From assembly GCF_003105115.1 (NCBI RefSeq), contig NZ_QETH01000013.1, positions 1 to 64,000 of the forward strand: a stretch of 64,000 bases of DNA. Direction: 5' to 3'. The stretch's first letter is position 1; every line of letters starts with the position of its first letter. A program made the translations under genes and the position numbers. The DNA is from Flavobacterium sp. HTF (GTDB lineage Bacteria > Bacteroidota > Bacteroidia > Flavobacteriales > Flavobacteriaceae). The notes under the pieces are model-generated. The model had not been told where the DNA came from. It did not search any database and saw only the letters and a list, made by a program, of their open reading frames with translations. This document shows, one piece after another, positions 60,850 through 64,000 of this stretch.

Positions 60850-60850
60850 T

Positions 60851-62875
60851 TTACTGGAGTATTGGAATATTTAAAATAACGATACAGCCCGGCCCTTCAT
60901 GAGCATCGCGTTCCCGAACCTCAAATCCCGCATTCGGATTATCCTGCTGCATTTTGTTTAGCCTTTCGTTTGTAATTTTGGTAGACAACGATTCGTGATT
61001 GTCTTTGAGTTTTAATTTTCTCGATGCCGCCAGTCCGATACCATTGTCTTTTATCGTACACACCAGATTTCGCTCTTCAAAATCCTGCGTAAAATAAATT
61101 TCTATCAAACCTTTAATTTCTTTTACCTGCGGTTTTAAACCATGTTCAACGGCATTTTCTATAAAGGGCTGAATCAATAAAGGCGGAATCAGTACATCAG
61201 TTTCAACCGTTTCATCACACTCAATTACATATTCAAAACCATTATTCAGCCTCAGCTGCTGCAATTCGATATAATTTTTTAAAGTATTGATTTCTTCGTC
61301 AAGCGAAATAGTTTCTTTGCGTGACTGTTCAAGAACCTGACGTGTGAGTTTGGCAAATTTATTCAGGTAAGACACCGCAGGAACCGTTTCCTTCTGAAGA
61401 ATCATACTTTGAATATTTCCCAACGCATTAAAAATAAAATGCGGATCCATTTGCGAACGCAGTAATCTCCTTTCCATCGAAAGCCTTGCTGCCAGGTTTT
61501 CTATCGTTTCTTTTTCCATCAGCTGCATTTTTAGTTCACTGTTGGCCTGTTCCTGTTTCAGGAAATCTTCGCGGTTTTGGTAATACCTTTGGCGGTAATG
61601 GTAGGAGCGGAACATAAAAACGAGACCAATCAGTAAAACTCCCGCAATTCCGTAGCCCAGTAATTTGTTTTTCTGCACCAGTTCATTTTCCAGTTCAAGC
61701 TGTTTGATACGTTCTATCTTTTTGGTCGATTCATATCGTACATCGGCATTCTGCAATAAACTCTGAGTAGATTCATTGTATTTTAACTGATTATATTTTA
61801 CAAATGCCGTATCATAACGATGATAAGCTTCAAAATCTTTACGTTTTGCGGCTACATTCTTTAAACTGTTGTAAAACGTAGCCAAAAGGTAATTATCAGT
61901 ATAGGGAAGCTTTTTCTGGTATTTTATTCCTTCATTAAAAAGACCTTCGGCTTTGGCATAATCCCCTTTTTCTGTATAATAGAATCCCTGAAGTCCTATA
62001 GCACTTCTGTAAATAATCCTCACATCATATTTTTGGGCTATTACTGTAGCTTTTTCCAGATTTTTCAAAAGCGACTTTTCGTCAATCGGTTTCGGGCCTT
62101 TGGAATATAAATCGGCAAGGTTGATATACGCGATTCCGATGTTGCTTTTGCTGATAATATTGCTGGAATTTCTTTCTGTAAGAGCAACTGTTTCGTCAAA
62201 AAACAGTACCGCATTCCGCCATTCATCCTGGCTCCATGTTTCCAGATTATCAGTCAGATGGCCGCCAAAAGCCAGTCTCGCATATAAGATACTTTCGGGA
62301 TCGCCGGCTTTAGAAGCATGAAATAAAGCTTCACGGGCATATTTTTCGACTTTGTCCGGAGATCCGGGAGAAAATAGATACGATATATCCGAAGCAATCT
62401 TAGCGCATTGGTCATGTGCCTGCACTTTGGCAAAAAGCTTATAAGAAGTCAGCAGATAATCAATGGCATGGGATTTATCATCGATATAAGACTTTAAAGA
62501 CCCCATAGCAAGCGAAGCATATGCTTTGGCCCGTATATTGTTGGTTTTGGATGAAAGAGAAAATGCAGAATCGGCATAACGCGTAAAACCTTTTAAATGA
62601 AGTAGTTTCCTCTGCGTCAGGGCGAGATAAGCATAGCAAATAACCTGATCGTCGATGTTGTTTTTCTTCTTGGCAAGCTCTAAAGCCTGAAGCTGCATTT
62701 TTTTGCACACAGCCGAATCAGAAAAGCGTTTGGAATACCCGTAAACTACTAATTTTTCGATTGAAGATGCCTGTTGCGCTTTCGCGAAAGCGGTAAAAAA
62801 GATAAGCAGTAAAAGGAAAAAAAATGGTTTTTGAAAACTGTTTTTTAAGATAAAAAGAGTAGAGTTTACGTGCAT
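60851..62875 (-). CDS. TPR-containing LytS-type histidine kinase, second pair
   Basis: I choose the ATG at 62875 (MHVNSTLFILKNSF), giving a signal peptide (PFFFLLLLIFFTAFAKAQ); the frame is open to 62929. Helical TPR-like repeats (~40-380) precede a membrane helix (LLGYGIAGVLLIGLVFMF), a coiled linker and a His_kinase domain with phospho-His in MDPHFIFNALGN (H479 from this start) and DNGIGL in the ATPase domain. Sensor partner of the LytTR regulator 1 bp downstream. The TPR part is presumably periplasmic, so it may sense a protein or peptide. Confidence 0.92.
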   Translation of the reverse strand: MHVNSTLFILKNSFQKPFFFLLLLIFFTAFAKAQQASSIEKLVVYGYSKRFSDSAVCKKMQLQALELAKKKNNIDDQVICYAYLALTQRKLLHLKGFTRYADSAFSLSSKTNNIRAKAYASLAMGSLKSYIDDKSHAIDYLLTSYKLFAKVQAHDQCAKIASDISYLFSPGSPDKVEKYAREALFHASKAGDPESILYARLAFGGHLTDNLETWSQDEWRNAVLFFDETVALTERNSSNIISKSNIGIAYINLADLYSKGPKPIDEKSLLKNLEKATVIAQKYDVRIIYRSAIGLQGFYYTEKGDYAKAEGLFNEGIKYQKKLPYTDNYLLATFYNSLKNVAAKRKDFEAYHRYDTAFVKYNQLKYNESTQSLLQNADVRYESTKKIERIKQLELENELVQKNKLLGYGIAGVLLIGLVFMFRSYHYRQRYYQNREDFLKQEQANSELKMQLMEKETIENLAARLSMERRLLRSQMDPHFIFNALGNIQSMILQKETVPAVSYLNKFAKLTRQVLEQSRKETISLDEEINTLKNYIELQQLRLNNGFEYVIECDETVETDVLIPPLLIQPFIENAVEHGLKPQVKEIKGLIEIYFTQDFEERNLVCTIKDNGIGLAASRKLKLKDNHESLSTKITNERLNKMQQDNPNAGFEVRERDAHEGPGCIVILNIPILQ

Positions 62876-63123
62876 ATATACTGAAATTACGGGGGGAAAG
62901 TACAAATTGTATATTGACTGACCAAACATTTTTGAACTGATTTACCGAATTTAACCGCTTTGAAAACAAGGTTTTAAAACCCGTCAAAAAGCCTGTTTTC
63001 CTGATATGCGCCTCTAAAGACCAAATAAAAATCTAAAGTACCCATTTGCCAATTCCAGATTGTTGTAAACTCAGCGAAGTAGTAATCTTGCCGTAAATAA
63101 ATTTTTAGAAATATCTTTTAATT

Positions 63124-63594
63124 ATGAATAAGAAATTTTTTACTTTAATATTAATCGTGTGCTTTTTTTTGAGCGGAGTAAGTTATGGCCAGTTATCTGA
63201 TAACAAAAGCGTCAAAATTGAAATCACGGTAAAAGATGGCAATAAACTGATTACTGCCCCGGTACGAACTGTAACGGTATCTTTCAGCAGATCGTCCAAT
63301 AATACAACGGCGGCTGATGGCATGGAGAAAAAAGCAGAAACAAAGAATTATTATTTCTCTTTAGATTTTGAAAAACAGGATCTTAACTTGCTTAAGGCTT
63401 TTATGAAAAACAAAACCGGAATCGACGGGCAAGTCACAATGGTTGATTCTGATGGAAAATTGCCGTCAAGAAAATTAGAATTTACAAAAGCGACGATAGA
63501 GTCTTTAACAGATCAGTTAAACAGTGATTACAATAGTTCGTATCTGTCGTTAGGTTGCGCTTCGCTGATTATTGACGGTGTAAGTCTGGAATAA
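63124..63594 (+). CDS. Exported hypothetical protein
   Basis: Protein of 156 residues with a signal peptide (FTLILIVCFFLSGVSYGQ). The mature part is polar and beta-rich (VKIEITVKDGNKLITAPVRTV), with a late cysteine in SLGCASLIIDG. No family is recognised. The next gene begins 2 bp downstream and encodes a membrane protein, so they probably form a unit. Confidence 0.65.
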   Translation: MNKKFFTLILIVCFFLSGVSYGQLSDNKSVKIEITVKDGNKLITAPVRTVTVSFSRSSNNTTAADGMEKKAETKNYYFSLDFEKQDLNLLKAFMKNKTGIDGQVTMVDSDGKLPSRKLEFTKATIESLTDQLNSDYNSSYLSLGCASLIIDGVSLE

Positions 63595-63596
63595 AT

Positions 63597-64000
63597 ATGG
63601 AAACGCTACAGAAATTCACCAAAAACGGAAATCAGTATGTCATGAAGAGACAATATGGTTTTGGCCTTATTGTCGTAATCGGAATGGCAGCACTTACGTT
63701 TGCCGGCGTTTGGTTTAAGAATTCAATAATGATCTGGATATTTGGGATTCTCACTGTTTTATGCCTGATTTCAATTTTTATAAACCAAGTTGTAATTGAT
63801 ATGAGCCGAAAAGAAATCAGTATCAAAAACGGCTTGATTATCCCTCCAGTCCAGATTCCGATTAGTGATTTTGTCAATTTTGAATTAGTAAAAATCAAGC
63901 AGTATTTTGTAACAATCAATGTTTCGCTCAATCTTTATTACCTGAAAAATGGTAAGGAAAAATGCAGCGGAATCGCACAGGGACTTACCACCCGGTCGAT
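63597..64000 (+). CDS. Membrane protein, cut by window edge
   Basis: An open frame from ATG at 63597 (METLQKFTKNGNQYVMKRQY) runs to the end of the window (134 codons and two bases). Two adjacent hydrophobic helices (GFGLIVVIGMAALTFAGVWF; IMIWIFGILTVLCLISIFI) precede a soluble beta-rich part (VVIDMSRKEISIKNGLIIPP). It has the look of a two-helix PH-like membrane protein. It is coupled to the preceding exported protein gene. The C-terminus is missing, so no firmer call is possible. Confidence 0.65.
   Translation, partial: METLQKFTKNGNQYVMKRQYGFGLIVVIGMAALTFAGVWFKNSIMIWIFGILTVLCLISIFINQVVIDMSRKEISIKNGLIIPPVQIPISDFVNFELVKIKQYFVTINVSLNLYYLKNGKEKCSGIAQGLTTRS

Noticed and set aside
63632..63931. 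Minus-strand 99-codon frame at the right edge
   Set aside because: The plus-strand frame from 63597 is continuous to the edge, starts 2 bp after an upstream gene and shows clear membrane helices.

Overview
The window is AT-rich Bacteroidetes DNA and looks like a Flavobacterium or close relative. It has TAnnTTTG-type -7 promoter boxes, a type IX secretion (T9SS) C-terminal sorting domain, a hybrid two-component system fused to AraC, LytTR/TPR-kinase pairs, SPII lipoproteins and many AraC-type regulators. I see no rRNA, tRNA, transposase, phage gene or CRISPR array. It reads as a chromosomal accessory/regulatory region.

Layout. 0.3-2.5 kb: an AraC regulator, an NmrA-like oxidoreductase and a small membrane protein. 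2.9-7.7 kb: a small unknown protein, a large repeat-containing lipoprotein, an AAA ATPase and two thioredoxin-fold exported proteins. 7.9-17.5 kb: a LuxR regulator followed by a six-gene hydroxamate siderophore operon of the NRPS-independent (NIS) type: PLP decarboxylase, N-hydroxylase, membrane acyltransferase, a GNAT-NIS fusion, a free GNAT and a free NIS synthetase. The regulator and the operon share a TTTAGA-N5-TCTAAA palindrome downstream of their promoters. 18-25.6 kb: a hybrid two-component sensor and a GH31 alpha-xylosidase-like lipoprotein whose 3' end has been duplicated in tandem with palindromes. 25.8-31.7 kb: a secreted leucine-rich T9SS protein and a LytTR regulator/TPR kinase pair. 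31.9-35 kb: three genes of unknown function.

35-41 kb: an esterase, then a tight operon kaiC-kaiB-kaiB-PAS kinase-receiver-AraC with no kaiA, which is the most unusual system here. 41.2-43.6 kb: an ECF42-type sigma factor, a YciI/DGPF protein and an AhpD-like protein; a heptanucleotide tandem repeat sits directly before the sigma factor's TTG start. 43.8-50.9 kb: a membrane-anchored unknown, flavohemoglobin with a DUF2798 partner, a PepSY-like protein, a processive family-2 glycosyltransferase, DoxX, a probable beta-barrel protein and an HD-domain protein. 51-59.5 kb: a run of small regulator/detoxification units: AraC; TetR-SDR-MFS with twin operators; azoreductase and DMT exporter divergent from a MocR regulator; MarR-AhpD; HxlR. 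59.7-64 kb: DUF4870, a second LytTR/TPR-kinase pair, an exported unknown and a membrane protein cut by the window edge.

Working together: the siderophore operon should make a hydroxamate from a decarboxylated diamine, but no exporter or TonB receptor is present in the window. The Kai operon should pass an ATP-driven KaiC/KaiB state to a histidine kinase and receiver. Function statements are family-level readings by eye; no similarity search was run.
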